64,000 nt of DNA from Litchfieldia salsa (GCF_900104555.1 NZ_FNJU01000002.1:372001-436000), one strand, 5' to 3'; shown: positions 35,472-44,348, counted from the stretch's first letter. A program made the numbers and translations. Notes: generated by a model from the letters alone, not told the origin.

Positions 35472-36698
35472 ATGAATCGTAAACTAATTCTTTATGTAAA
35501 AGCTTTATCTGATTTTGGTACCTTTATGGATTTGATCGTTTTAAATGTTGTGATCTACGCTGCAACTGGGAGTCCATTATGGTTAGCTGCAGCGATGGCA
35601 GCTAGAACAATTGGCGGCGTGTTATCAAGTCTATTCTCGGGAGTTGTTGCTGATCGTTTCGATCGAAGGAAAATCATGATCTATACAGATATACTAAGAG
35701 CAATCATCATACTTGCACTTATTCCATTCCCTAGCCCAACTTTCATCATCATCGCTTCTTTTTTAATCGGATTAACTAGCACGTTCTTTGGTGTTAGCTT
35801 TAGTGCTGAAATACCAAGGATTTTTGGTGAAAACAGAGTACTTGAAACAAATGCAATTATTGCGAGATTAACGTCAATTAGCTTAGTTGCAGGATTTATA
35901 GCAGCAGGTGTAATTACTGATTTCCTGGGCTATAAAATCACCCTTATTATTGATGCGTCCACCTATCTCGTGTCAGCTCTTGTACTCGTAAAAATGAAAT
36001 GGGAAACGGCTATACCTAGAACTGACACTGCACTTACTTCTGGTGCAAGAGAAAAAATAATGAGTGTTATGAATGACTTAAAGGAAGTGTATAAATATCT
36101 TAGCTTAGCACCTATGTTGATGATGATCAATGTCGTATTCCTGGTGGGGTCCTTTGCTGGTAGTTCTCACAACTTAGGAATCCCCCTTTTAGCTGAGAAT
36201 TTAGATGCCGAAAGACAAGGTTTTTATTATGGAATGATCTGGGGAGTCTGGGGAATTGGTTCAGTATTAGCAACGATGATTCTCCCAAGGTTAAGATGGT
36301 TACTTGATCAAAAGCTATACTGGGTTTGTTTCAGTTCAGCCATTCTTATGTCAACAGGGTTTATCATCTTTTTATCCACATCTTTCGTCTGGATTATCTT
36401 CCCATTTGCATTTTTCACTGGTATTTTTGATGCATGCTTCACAACACTTCATGCTACCATACTGCAAAAGACAGAAAATCATATTCGCGGAAGAATTTTT
36501 GGAGTTGGAATGTTATTAAAATCATTAGGATTTGCTCTTGGTTTTATTCTCGCACCACTCCTACTAGAAAGAATGACAATGCCGAATATGGTATGGATTT
36601 TACATGGTACACTTATTATAACTACCATAATCATTACATGTATTGCTTTTCATTATCATACTAAGAAGGTAACACCTCAAGTTACTAAAGAAATATAA
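35472..36698 (+). CDS. MFS transporter (exporter type)
   Basis: A 408-residue protein with 12 predicted helices. The loop-2 motif is FSGVVADRFDRRKIMIYTD, and the fold resembles the macrolide/enterobactin exporter (MFS_3/EntS-like) group. The start has AAGGAGAACACAAC upstream. No regulator adjoins it and no substrate can be assigned. Confidence 0.85.
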   Translation: MNRKLILYVKALSDFGTFMDLIVLNVVIYAATGSPLWLAAAMAARTIGGVLSSLFSGVVADRFDRRKIMIYTDILRAIIILALIPFPSPTFIIIASFLIGLTSTFFGVSFSAEIPRIFGENRVLETNAIIARLTSISLVAGFIAAGVITDFLGYKITLIIDASTYLVSALVLVKMKWETAIPRTDTALTSGAREKIMSVMNDLKEVYKYLSLAPMLMMINVVFLVGSFAGSSHNLGIPLLAENLDAERQGFYYGMIWGVWGIGSVLATMILPRLRWLLDQKLYWVCFSSAILMSTGFIIFLSTSFVWIIFPFAFFTGIFDACFTTLHATILQKTENHIRGRIFGVGMLLKSLGFALGFILAPLLLERMTMPNMVWILHGTLIITTIIITCIAFHYHTKKVTPQVTKEI

Positions 36699-36714
36699 GT
36701 AAATTTGAACTTAT

Positions 36715-36756
36715 GTGAGGATGTCCAATCAGTTTTATTACTAATAGGACCCTCAC
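36715..36756 (+). terminator. Terminator of the MFS transporter gene
   Basis: GTGAGG pairs with CCTCAC and GTCC with GGAC (two-base bulge), followed by TTTTATG. It lies 16 bases past the MFS stop codon. Confidence 0.6.
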
Positions 36757-36774
36757 TTTTATGTTGCCTTCTTT

Positions 36775-36957
36775 TTAACTTTTTTTCGATTTTTGTAGCT
36801 CAATCACTGTATCTAGTTTTTCTTCAATTTTTTTCAATCGTTCATTTCGTTCACTTTGATTTTTTAATAGTAACTTAACAAACAATGCGATAGATGTAAA
36901 AAATAATAATGTAATTAGAAATAAGAGTACTGGACCAAAAAAAGAAAATATGTTCAT
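36775..36957 (-). CDS. DUF4083-like small membrane protein
   Basis: A 60-residue product with one hydrophobic helix at residues 7-31 and a charged, probably coiled-coil tail (NERLKKIEEKLDTVIELQKSKKS). The layout and ending EKLDxxIEL match DUF4083 proteins of Bacillus; the assignment is from memory of the pattern. AAGGGAG is seven bases before the ATG. Function unknown. Confidence 0.65.
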   Translation of the reverse strand: MNIFSFFGPVLLFLITLLFFTSIALFVKLLLKNQSERNERLKKIEEKLDTVIELQKSKKS

Positions 36958-37041
36958 TTACTTTCTCCCTTCCCTTTATTAACCACTGGTTCTATCTTCA
37001 TTATTCATTCATCAGACTTTGTCATAAGTTAAACCAAAAGA

Positions 37042-37065
37042 GCAGTCCAATAGTTATTGAACTGC
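37042..37065 (-). terminator. Terminator of yidC2
   Basis: GCAGTTCAATA and TATTGGACTGC pair on the minus strand with one mismatch and a two-base loop, followed by TCTTTTGGTTT, 12 bases past the yidC stop. Confidence 0.7.
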
Positions 37066-37076
37066 CCGCCCCAGCC

Positions 37077-37847
37077 TTAATCCAACTGTGCATTATTTAA
37101 TGTTGACTCTTCTTGCTTATATAACCGTTGGCCAAGTAAGGTTTGACAGATTAAAAACAATCCACCAACACACCAATATAACGGAAGAGCTGCAGGTGCA
37201 GTAAATGAAAACACCATAATCATGATTGGAGAAAGCATCCCCATTATTCGCATTTGCTTTTGTTGTTCCATTGAGAGATTAATCTGACTTACTTTAAATT
37301 GTAAATAATAGATTAACCCGGCAATCAATGTAATAAATACATCAGGTTGACCAAGATTAAACCATAGAAATGAATGTGTAGCAATTTCCGTTGAATGACT
37401 TATTGCATAATAAAGGGCCATTAATATTGGCATCTGTATGATGAGAGGTAAGCACCCCATCGAAAGTGGATTAACATTATGCTTCCGATATAAATTCATC
37501 ATTTCTAGTTGAAGCACTTTTTGTTCTTTTGCATCTTTCGTGTTTTTTAACTTTTCTTGTATTGAATCCATTTCAGGTTTCAAATTGGCCATTTTAACCT
37601 TCATGAGTTGTTGACTTTTATACTGCTTTAGCATTAAGGGCATCAATACTAATCGAATGATAATCGTGATCAGAATAATCGCAACACCGAAGCTTCCACC
37701 ATCAACTTCAGCCAGAAAATAAATGAAGTTTTCCATGGGATTAACTAGATATAACTGAAACAGAGATGGATCAGTTGAATCATGTTGAGAGCATCCTGTC
37801 ATAAATATGAGTAATAAAAATAATGAATAGCTTATTTTTTTGAACAA
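37077..37847 (-). CDS. yidC: Membrane protein insertase YidC2 (OxaA2)
   Basis: A 256-residue Oxa1/YidC family insertase with a lipoprotein-type signal (lipobox FMTGC, Cys19). A hydrophilic-groove arginine is present in TIIIRLVLMPLML near residue 67, followed by a charged hairpin (MANLKPEMDSIQEKLK) and the usual five helices. It inserts and folds membrane proteins. The start is TTG with AAGGAGG eight bases upstream; that ribosome site is sequestered in a hairpin with the end of the MifM-like gene upstream. The arrangement indicates it is the inducible second YidC (B. subtilis yqjG), made when the housekeeping SpoIIIJ is limiting. Confidence 0.93.
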   Translation of the reverse strand: MFKKISYSLFLLLIFMTGCSQHDSTDPSLFQLYLVNPMENFIYFLAEVDGGSFGVAIILITIIIRLVLMPLMLKQYKSQQLMKVKMANLKPEMDSIQEKLKNTKDAKEQKVLQLEMMNLYRKHNVNPLSMGCLPLIIQMPILMALYYAISHSTEIATHSFLWFNLGQPDVFITLIAGLIYYLQFKVSQINLSMEQQKQMRIMGMLSPIMIMVFSFTAPAALPLYWCVGGLFLICQTLLGQRLYKQEESTLNNAQLD

Positions 37848-37854
37848 TTCTTTT

Positions 37855-37892
37855 TCCTCCTTGTTTTTGTTTTTCTTAACAAACAGGGAGGA
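37855..37892 (-). promoter_or_regulatory. Hairpin occluding the yidC2 Shine-Dalgarno
   Basis: In the mRNA TCCTCC (37892-37887, inside the last codons of the MifM-like gene) pairs with GGAGGA (37860-37855, the yidC2 ribosome site), and after one mismatch TGTTT pairs with AAACA. A ribosome stalled near the end of the upstream frame would cover the 5' arm and free the ribosome site. This matches the known B. subtilis mifM-yidC2 mechanism. Confidence 0.75.
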
Positions 37893-38166
37893 TGTTCACT
37901 TCTTCACCATCATCATTGGGACAAACTTTTCTTCGTATTACTTTTGAAATCCATTGGTTAATTGAATCACTTCGTTTGATCTGAGAACGGAAATGAAGCT
38001 CTGACTTTGAGCAAACATTAATTTTTGAAGTGTAATAAAGAGAACTAATAAAAGAGTCATCAACACCAAATTTCCAGGCAACTTTTATCGTGATCCCTAA
38101 AAGCATACTAAAATAAATACTGTATATTGAATATAAGTTATTGAAATCTAATAGGATATCAAACAT
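37876..38166 (-). CDS. mifM: MifM-like regulatory arrest peptide
   Basis: A 96-residue frame immediately upstream of yidC2, with AAGGTGATGA before its ATG. Residues about 10-33 form one membrane helix. The C-terminal part, INQWISKVIRRK (69-80) then NDDGEE (84-89), aligns with the B. subtilis MifM arrest region, which as I recall needs R-I-x-x-W-I, a downstream Met and an acidic DEED run; lengths (95 versus 96) and positions agree within one residue. The stop is 28 bp before the yidC2 start. MifM stalls its ribosome unless YidC1 inserts it, thereby inducing yidC2. Sequence divergence is high, so the call rests on motif plus context. Confidence 0.78.
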   Translation of the reverse strand: MFDILLDFNNLYSIYSIYFSMLLGITIKVAWKFGVDDSFISSLYYTSKINVCSKSELHFRSQIKRSDSINQWISKVIRRKVCPNDDGEEVNILPVC

Positions 38167-38430
38167 TAAATCATCACCTTATATGTATTACAAAACTTGG
38201 TTTAAATTATATCTCTTTCTTATAAATACTGCAATGACCGTAACATAATGAGTCATTTTTTTAACGATAACGGAAAATATGAGTATCTGGGCGTTTACCC
38301 ATTTTTTTGATAATTAGGCTAATGACTAGGACAGATATCTCATAAATACATAGGTTGTAGTGTAATCAAAAAACCTAGTTAATTAAATCGTAAAAAGAAT
38401 GATGGTTGAAATAAGAAAGGGGATTTTTTT

Positions 38431-38757
38431 ATGTATAACACATATGGCTATGATATGAGAAACGTACCTGTTTATGGTGCCCAAGGTGACGAACGCTTCG
38501 GATTTGGACCACTTAGCGCAGGATTATTAGGCCTTGGAGTTGGCGCTTTAGGAGGTAGCTTACTAGATGGACCAGGTTATGGTGGATTTGGTCCTGGTTA
38601 TGGCGGATTTGGTCCTGGATACGGTGCTGGATATGGATATGGTGCTGGATTTGGTCCTGGATACGGTGGATTCGGACCACGCCCACGTCCTGGTTATGGT
38701 TATGGTTATGGCCTACGTCCACGTCCTGGATACGGATATGGTGGATTCGGATTCTAA
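38431..38757 (+). CDS. Gly/Tyr/Pro-rich repeat protein
   Basis: A 108-residue protein. An N-terminal 50 residues (MYNTYGYDMRNVPVYG... and a hydrophobic LSAGLLGLGVGALGGSLL) precede a low-complexity tail of GFGPGYG and RPRPGYGYG repeats. GAAAGGGG is seven bases upstream of the ATG. Such proteins in spore formers are often coat-, exosporium- or surface-associated, but that is inference. The 263-bp region upstream contains no assignable promoter; sigma-K-like pieces (CATAAATA) were not convincing. Confidence 0.75.
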   Translation: MYNTYGYDMRNVPVYGAQGDERFGFGPLSAGLLGLGVGALGGSLLDGPGYGGFGPGYGGFGPGYGAGYGYGAGFGPGYGGFGPRPRPGYGYGYGLRPRPGYGYGGFGF

Positions 38758-38804
38758 CCACGATTTATTCTAAAGATTACTTTCCAAAACAATGATTAAT
38801 ATCT

Positions 38805-38837
38805 ACCTTACTTTATATTGCATTTGTAAAGTAAGGT
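38805..38837. terminator. Bidirectional terminator after the Gly/Tyr-rich gene
   Basis: ACCTTACTTTA pairs with TAAAGTAAGGT over 11 bp with an 11-base loop, between convergent genes; T-rich sequence follows on the plus strand. Confidence 0.75.
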
Positions 38838-38851
38838 CTTCTTTATACAGG

Positions 38852-39130
38852 TTATAAAAGAAAGAAACGTACAAATGTAATAATAATGGCCGTTATACTG
38901 ACCCCAGTCGCTATCATCCATTTTATAAATAACAACTGATATCTATTTAATTCAAGAGCAACGTCTCTTTTTGTTGCATTATCTTGTTCACCTAATAGTT
39001 GTTCTACAATTGCTCTAACATCGTTCTCATCCAATTGATTCCTTAAAGTTTCATCTATATTTTCTTGTTGTGATTCTAATTCATCTACTCTTAATTCAAG
39101 TTCTCTTACTTCTTTATCTAATTCTTCCAC
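38852..39130 (-). CDS. Small coiled-coil membrane protein
   Basis: A 92-residue protein: residues 1-50 are a heptad-rich coiled coil (ELDKEVRELELRVDELE), then a single C-terminal membrane helix (MIATGVSITAIIITFVRFFLL). The GTG at 39130 is seven bases after AGGAGG; the GTG two codons earlier is directly against it. It looks like a tail-anchored protein of the YtxH/hemolysin-XhlA layout, but I do not recognise a family. Function unknown. Confidence 0.65.
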   Translation of the reverse strand: MEELDKEVRELELRVDELESQQENIDETLRNQLDENDVRAIVEQLLGEQDNATKRDVALELNRYQLLFIKWMIATGVSITAIIITFVRFFLL

Positions 39131-39250
39131 ACTCACCCCTCCTTAGAATATTCTATTCAAAAAGGGGACTACCTGATTGGGGTCATGTCTATAATTTGTT
39201 TATAATTATTTGTAATTTTAGAAGGGGAATCCATTTTTTCTTATAATATT

Positions 39251-39832
39251 CTATGATCCATAACTAGGTTTCATTTTCCATGTACATAGACTTGTTGTTA
39301 AACCAACTGATAAAATCGTGATTGTTGAGAGAAAGAGTGTCTCTGTAGAAACTAATAAACCCCCAACAAGGATAATGATTGCATCAAGAATAAATATTAA
39401 TAAACCTACATTTATGCTAGTTATATCTGAAATAAATTGAGCAATTAAATCCGTACCTCCAGTACTCGTCTTATATCTAAGCATTAGACCTATACCTAAT
39501 CCAACTAAAACCCCTCCAATCACTGAGCTAATGGCAGGTTCAAGAACAAACATCCGAGGAAATTGATTAAACAAATCAATAAACAAGGAAGAAATAAGCA
39601 TCCCATGAAGGCTATTATAAAAGTATGGTCTATATTTAAACCACGCAATTAGAAAAATGGGAATACTTAAAATAAGGATGGCAAATCCTGCTTCAAATCC
39701 CCAAAGATATCTCATCATTAACCCAACACCAATTACTCCACCATCTAACACTTTATACGGAACCAAGAAAAGATTAATCCCAATTCCGAGTAACATACTT
39801 CCAAATATGATAACTAGACCCTTTTTTAACAT
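39251..39832 (-). CDS. YitT family membrane protein
   Basis: A 193-residue protein with five to six helices. It has YitT-family features: GINLFLVPYKVLDGGVIGVGLMM at the start and TSTGGTDLIAQFI in the middle. It lacks the C-terminal DUF2179 domain of full-length YitT (about 280 residues), so it is the short form. GAGGTG is five bases before the ATG. Transport function is suspected, not proven. Confidence 0.85.
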   Translation of the reverse strand: MLKKGLVIIFGSMLLGIGINLFLVPYKVLDGGVIGVGLMMRYLWGFEAGFAILILSIPIFLIAWFKYRPYFYNSLHGMLISSLFIDLFNQFPRMFVLEPAISSVIGGVLVGLGIGLMLRYKTSTGGTDLIAQFISDITSINVGLLIFILDAIIILVGGLLVSTETLFLSTITILSVGLTTSLCTWKMKPSYGS

Positions 39833-39911
39833 GCAAACACCTCAAAGATTTGGACATGTTTAAATGTATGCAAGATTCATAGGGGATTGTACATTTCATT
39901 CACAAAAAAAA

Positions 39912-39939
39912 ACAGAAATCCTATTTACAGGACTTCTGT
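39912..39939 (-). terminator. Terminator of the SDR gene
   Basis: ACAGAAGTCCT pairs with AGGATTTCTGT (one mismatch) on the minus strand and is followed by a nine-base T run. Confidence 0.85.
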
Positions 39940-39952
39940 CGTTCAAAAGTAT

Positions 39953-40597
39953 TTATAAAGATTTTATAGCTTCGGTAATAGATTGATTACCAGATGTAAG
40001 ATCAAAAGATCGTCTATACGTATTTTTCTCATTTAGTACACTTATCAATGTCGCAGCGACGTCTTCTCGAGGAATACTTCCTCGGTTTAGATTTTCTGCA
40101 ACTTGTACTTTACCAGTTCCTTCATCATTCGTAAGACCACCTGGTCGAACGATTGTGTAATTCAAACTGGAAGTTCTCAATATACGATCAGCATAATGCT
40201 TAGCAACAAAATAAGGCTTAATAACTTGGCTCCAGTTTTCTCGGTTGTGTGCCTGAATCGCACTTACCATTACAAATCTGTCGATTCCGTTTTTTTCTGC
40301 TGCCTCTATTGTTTTAACTGCACCATCAAGATCAACTAATAATGTTTTATCATCACCCGTACTAGCACCAGAACCTGCTGTAAAGATGATTACATCAGTT
40401 CCCTCTGCAGCACTAGCAATTTCCTCAACTGTCCCTTCAAGGCTTGCAACAACCGCTTCAATTCCTTTTGAAGTCAACTCTTTTTGTTGTTTTTGAGAAC
40501 GTACCATTGCTTTAACTTCAAATTCCGAACTTTGATTTAGCAAATGAACGAGATGTTGACCAATTTGTCCATTAGCCCCAACTACAAAAACCTTCAT
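39953..40597 (-). CDS. NAD(P)-binding SDR-type protein (YhfK-like)
   Basis: A 214-residue atypical short-chain dehydrogenase with the N-terminal dinucleotide loop VVGANGQIGQHLVHLL, GTDVIIFTAGSGAS and RFVMVSAIQAH. The catalytic Tyr of classical SDRs is replaced by the NmrA/SDR-a5 style arrangement (KHYADRILR). Family members act on flavins, quinones or as redox-sensing proteins; the substrate is unknown. Monocistronic, with AAAGGGG upstream. Confidence 0.87.
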   Translation of the reverse strand: MKVFVVGANGQIGQHLVHLLNQSSEFEVKAMVRSQKQQKELTSKGIEAVVASLEGTVEEIASAAEGTDVIIFTAGSGASTGDDKTLLVDLDGAVKTIEAAEKNGIDRFVMVSAIQAHNRENWSQVIKPYFVAKHYADRILRTSSLNYTIVRPGGLTNDEGTGKVQVAENLNRGSIPREDVAATLISVLNEKNTYRRSFDLTSGNQSITEAIKSL

Positions 40598-40691
40598 TAA
40601 TCATCTTCCCCTTTCAAATTGAACTACTTTCATTATTTCAAATTGTAAAAGAGGTATCAAACATACTGCTTATATCAATCAACAATCACGC

Positions 40692-41825
40692 CTACTTAGA
40701 ATAAAAGTTCTCAGTATAATAAGGGTTTGACTTTTCATTAAACGCAACACCAACCCCTAATAACTCAAAATCAGGATGCAAGATGTTTTCTCGGTGCCCT
40801 AATGAGTTCATTAATCCTTCATGCGCAAAAATACTGCTAAACTGGCCTAATGCTAAATTTTCACCAGCCACTGTGTAGGGAATATTATCTTCAAGCATTC
40901 GATCAAACGGGCTTTGACCTTCTAAGTTTATATGATCAAAAAAGTTTTTTTCGGCCATATCCATACTGTGTTTTCTTGCAGTTATTTTAACTTGATCATC
41001 CCATTGCAAGATATTCAATCCATTTTTCACTCTAGCTGCATTAGTTAAATCAAATAATTGATATTCAAAGCCTTCCTTTAACTCCTCTGTTGCAGTAGAG
41101 TAAAAGTCCTTTCTGCTTTGTTCAAGTTCTTTATCTATGAGTTGAATGGCAGTAACCGTGTTATCTTGAAGTTGATCATAAAAGATGGTTACATAGCTAT
41201 TTTCAAACTCAAACATATCGTAATCACGATCTACAGGAAATTGATAATTAACTAATCCTTTATTGATATATTCCATCGGCTCATCCAAATTTTTTAGTAC
41301 CGTTTCTTTCGGAGTACCTAACTCAATTCCATTTTTAGAAGTGATTAAGTCTTGATTCGTATACAAACCAATTATTCTATCTTCTTCATTGAAAGCAACC
41401 ATCATAAAATGTTGGTAGTTTTCATGATATGAATACCACTCGACTCCATATTCATTGTAAGAAACTCGTTCTGCTGGTCCAACTATTCCTTCAACTTCTT
41501 CCCTTGTATCCCCAAGCTCCACATTAAAAATAGAAAAGAATTGGTTTGTTGGAGCTTCCAGATTGGGAGATTCTAATTGCGAACCTTCTTCATCTCCTTT
41601 TATTACACCTTCTTCTACCTTTTCTTCACTAAAGATTTGTGAAAGAGTTATAATGGTTTTGTCAATCAATCCTGTCATTTCAGGACTATTCTTAATATCA
41701 TCAAGTTCTGTTTTTAGTGTCTCTATTGCAGCTTCATATTTAGTATCGGCAATCTTTTTTTCAATGACAGTCCAAGAAGCATAAAGAAAGAAGATTGTTG
41801 ATAACAATAGTAAAAATCGCCTCAT
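40692..41825 (-). CDS. CAP/SCP-domain protein with CAP-associated domains (YlbC-like)
   Basis: A 377-residue exported or membrane-anchored protein: an N-terminal hydrophobic segment (RRFLLLLSTIFFLYASW), a CAP-associated domain in the middle (LGDTREEVEGIVGPAERVSYNEYGVEWYSY) and a C-terminal CAP domain (LFDLTNAARVKNGLNILQWD, ARKHSMDMAEKNFFDH, SLGHRENILHPDFELLGVGV). The ATG at 41825 has GGAGG eight bases upstream, better than 41840. CAP proteins in Bacillus (YlbC, YkwD) are cell-surface or sporulation-related with no defined reaction. Confidence 0.88.
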   Translation of the reverse strand: MRRFLLLLSTIFFLYASWTVIEKKIADTKYEAAIETLKTELDDIKNSPEMTGLIDKTIITLSQIFSEEKVEEGVIKGDEEGSQLESPNLEAPTNQFFSIFNVELGDTREEVEGIVGPAERVSYNEYGVEWYSYHENYQHFMMVAFNEEDRIIGLYTNQDLITSKNGIELGTPKETVLKNLDEPMEYINKGLVNYQFPVDRDYDMFEFENSYVTIFYDQLQDNTVTAIQLIDKELEQSRKDFYSTATEELKEGFEYQLFDLTNAARVKNGLNILQWDDQVKITARKHSMDMAEKNFFDHINLEGQSPFDRMLEDNIPYTVAGENLALGQFSSIFAHEGLMNSLGHRENILHPDFELLGVGVAFNEKSNPYYTENFYSK

Positions 41826-42108
41826 TGGCCCATCCTCCATTCGTATTAACCATTTTAACCAAATGTCTTAAAAAACAATCAATAGGTATAGTAATAAGCC
41901 TATAAATTAAGGCTGTATAATGATTGTTAAAAACTTTACATCTTTATCATTATTATAAGTCTTATCGTTCTTGCTTGTGAACCAATATGATTATCTCCTT
42001 TTATAAGGAAGGCTTGGAGTACTGAAAAGTTTTTAGTTGTTCTTATTATTTTCTCTCTTTTTCTAATCGTGGTAATATGAGAACATACATAATGAAGGAG
42101 GATTCTAA

Positions 42109-43341
42109 ATGAATACATTTGAGCAGAATCTTGAAAAGTATGCAGATCTTGCTGTGCGCGTTGGTGTCAATGTCCAAAAAGGTCAAACCCTGATCGTAAA
42201 CGCACCAATCTCTACTGCGGATTTCGTTAGAAAAGTGGCAAAGAAAGCATATGAGGCTGGAGCAAAGAACGTACATATTGAGTGGGCTGATGAGGAAGTA
42301 ACCCGTATAAAATATGATCTAGCTCCAGATGAGGCTTTTACTGAATATCCAACTTGGAAAGCTAAAGGCTACGAAGAAATGGGAGAAGAAGGTGCTGCAA
42401 TTCTCTCTGTGATCTCATCAAACCCAGACCTTCTTAAAGGTGTAGATCCTGAAAGAATTGCAAATGCAAATAAAGCTTATGGAATCGCAATGGAGAAATT
42501 CAGAAGCTTTATTCAATCTGACAAAATTAGCTGGTCTATCGTTGCAGTACCTTCTGAGGCTTGGGCTGAAAAGGTATTTCCGGATGCACCAAAAGAAGAG
42601 CAGCAAGCTAAACTATGGGATGCAATCTTCATGGCAACAAGAGTAAACCTAGAGGATCCAGTTCAAGCCTGGAAAGAACATAATGCAACACTTCAAAGCA
42701 AAGAACAATATTTAAATGAAAAGAAATATCAAAAATTACATTACAATGCTCCTGGCACGGACCTAACTATAGAGTTACCTGAAACACATGTATGGATTGG
42801 TGGTGGAAGTGAAAATGAACAAGGCACAGCATTCGTTGCTAATATGCCTACTGAAGAAGTCTTCACTGTACCACTAAAGACAGGCGTAAATGGATATGTT
42901 TCTAGTACAAAACCACTCAGCTATGGTGGTAACCTAATTGAGAATTTCAAAGTTACCTTTGAAAACGGACGAATCGTCGAGGTTAGTGCTGAATCAGGTG
43001 AAGAAACATTAAAGAGATTAGTTGAAACAGATGAAGGCTCACACTATTTAGGAGAAGTTGCTCTTGTCCCACATAATTCTCCTATTTCAAACTCAAATAT
43101 TATTTTCTTTAACACTCTATTTGATGAAAATGCTTCACATCACCTTGCAATCGGTAATGGATATTCATTCTGTATTGAAGGTGGAAAAACAATGTCAAAA
43201 GAGGAATTAGAAAGCAAAGGATTAAACACTAGTATCACACATGTGGACTTTATGATTGGCTCAAGCGTTATGGATATTGACGGAATTAAAGCCGACGGTA
43301 CCGTTGAAGCGGTCTTCAGAAACGGAAACTGGGCATTTTAA
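42109..43341 (+). CDS. ampS: M29 family aminopeptidase (AmpS/PepS)
   Basis: A 410-residue thermophilic-type aminopeptidase. The N-terminal domain begins MNTFEQNLEKYADLAVRVGVNVQKGQTLIV. The metal-ligand region shows VEWADEEV-like and ETHVWIGGGSENEQGTAFVANMPTEEVFT, EGSHYLGEVALVPHNSPIS, LFDENASHHLAIG and the terminal THVDFMIGS. It releases N-terminal residues from peptides in the cytoplasm. GGAGG is eight bases upstream. Monocistronic. Confidence 0.93.
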   Translation: MNTFEQNLEKYADLAVRVGVNVQKGQTLIVNAPISTADFVRKVAKKAYEAGAKNVHIEWADEEVTRIKYDLAPDEAFTEYPTWKAKGYEEMGEEGAAILSVISSNPDLLKGVDPERIANANKAYGIAMEKFRSFIQSDKISWSIVAVPSEAWAEKVFPDAPKEEQQAKLWDAIFMATRVNLEDPVQAWKEHNATLQSKEQYLNEKKYQKLHYNAPGTDLTIELPETHVWIGGGSENEQGTAFVANMPTEEVFTVPLKTGVNGYVSSTKPLSYGGNLIENFKVTFENGRIVEVSAESGEETLKRLVETDEGSHYLGEVALVPHNSPISNSNIIFFNTLFDENASHHLAIGNGYSFCIEGGKTMSKEELESKGLNTSITHVDFMIGSSVMDIDGIKADGTVEAVFRNGNWAF

Positions 43342-43365
43342 TAAAAGGTATTTATTACGAGATTA

Positions 43366-43401
43366 AAAAAGAATGGCTCTAGTTTTTAGGCCATTCTTTT
43401 T
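43366..43401. terminator. Bidirectional terminator between ampS and the hemD-like gene
   Basis: AAAAAGAATGGC and GCCATTCTTTTT form a 12-bp stem around a 10-base loop with T runs on both strands, serving the two convergent genes. Confidence 0.88.
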
Positions 43402-43405
43402 ATCT

Positions 43406-44212
43406 CTAATTTTTTTTGTAGTAGTCTGCCAACTCAACAATCATACTTCCCATTCTCTCATTTTCAGGGAAAACCACTCTCTCAATTCCAACCTCACGTA
43501 ACGCTTGCGCTGTTACTTTCCCGACTGCTAACGCAATCACTTGAGTAGAAAACACTTCTAAAAGTTTTTCACGCACACCTTTTTCTTGAGCATAACTCAT
43601 TAAAAAACGTACCTGTGGAGTACTTGTAAATGCTACTGCATCAATTTCCCCTTTTAATAACTCCTCAACTAATAACTCAAGAACATGTTCTTCAGGTGGG
43701 GTATGCTGATATGGTAAAAGTTCTTCATATGTAGCATTTTGATTTTCTAAAAACTCAATTAATAATGGCGCAGGATCTCCATGTAATTGAAGCGCAACAT
43801 TTTTAGAACTTAATGAATGGGTAGCAAGACTACGCACTAAACCTGCTGTACTTCCATCATCATCTCTAACAAGTGGAGATAATCCTAGTTTTTTTAAAAA
43901 ATTGACTGTTTTATAGCCTCTTGCAGCGATATTCATTCGTTGTAAAATAGCAATAAATTGGTCTCCCAGCCCTAAATTTATTGACGTATTATATAATCTT
44001 TCCGTTCCAACACCTGTTGTAAGGATGATCCAATCAAAATCCCCATTTATAAGACGTTTGATCTCATTCTCAACATTTGAATCATCTAAAAAGACCGTAC
44101 CCTGAGCAGGTCTTACTAGCGGTATGCCACCAAGATTTTGAACAATGATACTCATTTCTTCTGCTTTACGCGGTCCTACTAATGCAATTCGTTTGCCTTC
44201 TAACTTTTTCAA
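43406..44212 (-). CDS. Uroporphyrinogen-III synthase (HemD family)
   Basis: A 268-residue two-lobed protein of the HemD fold: LEGKRIALVGPRKAEEMSI, WIILTTGVGTERL, VNFLKKLGLSP and AFTSTPQVRFLMSYA, VIALAVGKVTAQALREVGI. It makes uroporphyrinogen III, precursor of siroheme needed by nitrite reductase. The start is TTG after AAAGGAGGGG. In B. subtilis the fifth nas gene, nasF, is a uroporphyrinogen methyltransferase; here this position holds a HemD-type gene instead, separated from nasE by a terminator and so probably with its own promoter. Confidence 0.85.
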   Translation of the reverse strand: MKKLEGKRIALVGPRKAEEMSIIVQNLGGIPLVRPAQGTVFLDDSNVENEIKRLINGDFDWIILTTGVGTERLYNTSINLGLGDQFIAILQRMNIAARGYKTVNFLKKLGLSPLVRDDDGSTAGLVRSLATHSLSSKNVALQLHGDPAPLLIEFLENQNATYEELLPYQHTPPEEHVLELLVEELLKGEIDAVAFTSTPQVRFLMSYAQEKGVREKLLEVFSTQVIALAVGKVTAQALREVGIERVVFPENERMGSMIVELADYYKKN

Positions 44213-44318
44213 ATAATGCCCCTCCTTTACCCTTGTCTCTTTGTTAATTAAAAGCTATCACATTAGAAGTTTGTAGTAAACACTTTTAAATGTTATTTAA
44301 AGATTATAGGAACAAAAT

Positions 44319-44348
44319 GAAAAGCATCCAAACACACGGATGCTTTTC
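44319..44348 (-). terminator. Terminator of the nas operon
   Basis: GAAAAGCATCC and GGATGCTTTTC make an 11-bp perfect stem with an eight-base loop; ATTTTGTT follows on the minus strand, 14 bases past the nasE stop. Confidence 0.85.

Noticed and set aside
38320-38430. Sigma-K type promoter before the Gly/Tyr-rich gene
   Set aside because: CATAAATA-like pieces do not fit CATANNNTA with a properly spaced -35 element.
38513-38773. Histidine/isoleucine-rich minus frame and aspartate/valine-rich plus frame over the Gly/Tyr gene
   Set aside because: Both are shadow frames created by the repetitive codons; only the plus frame at 38431 has a ribosome site and sensible composition.
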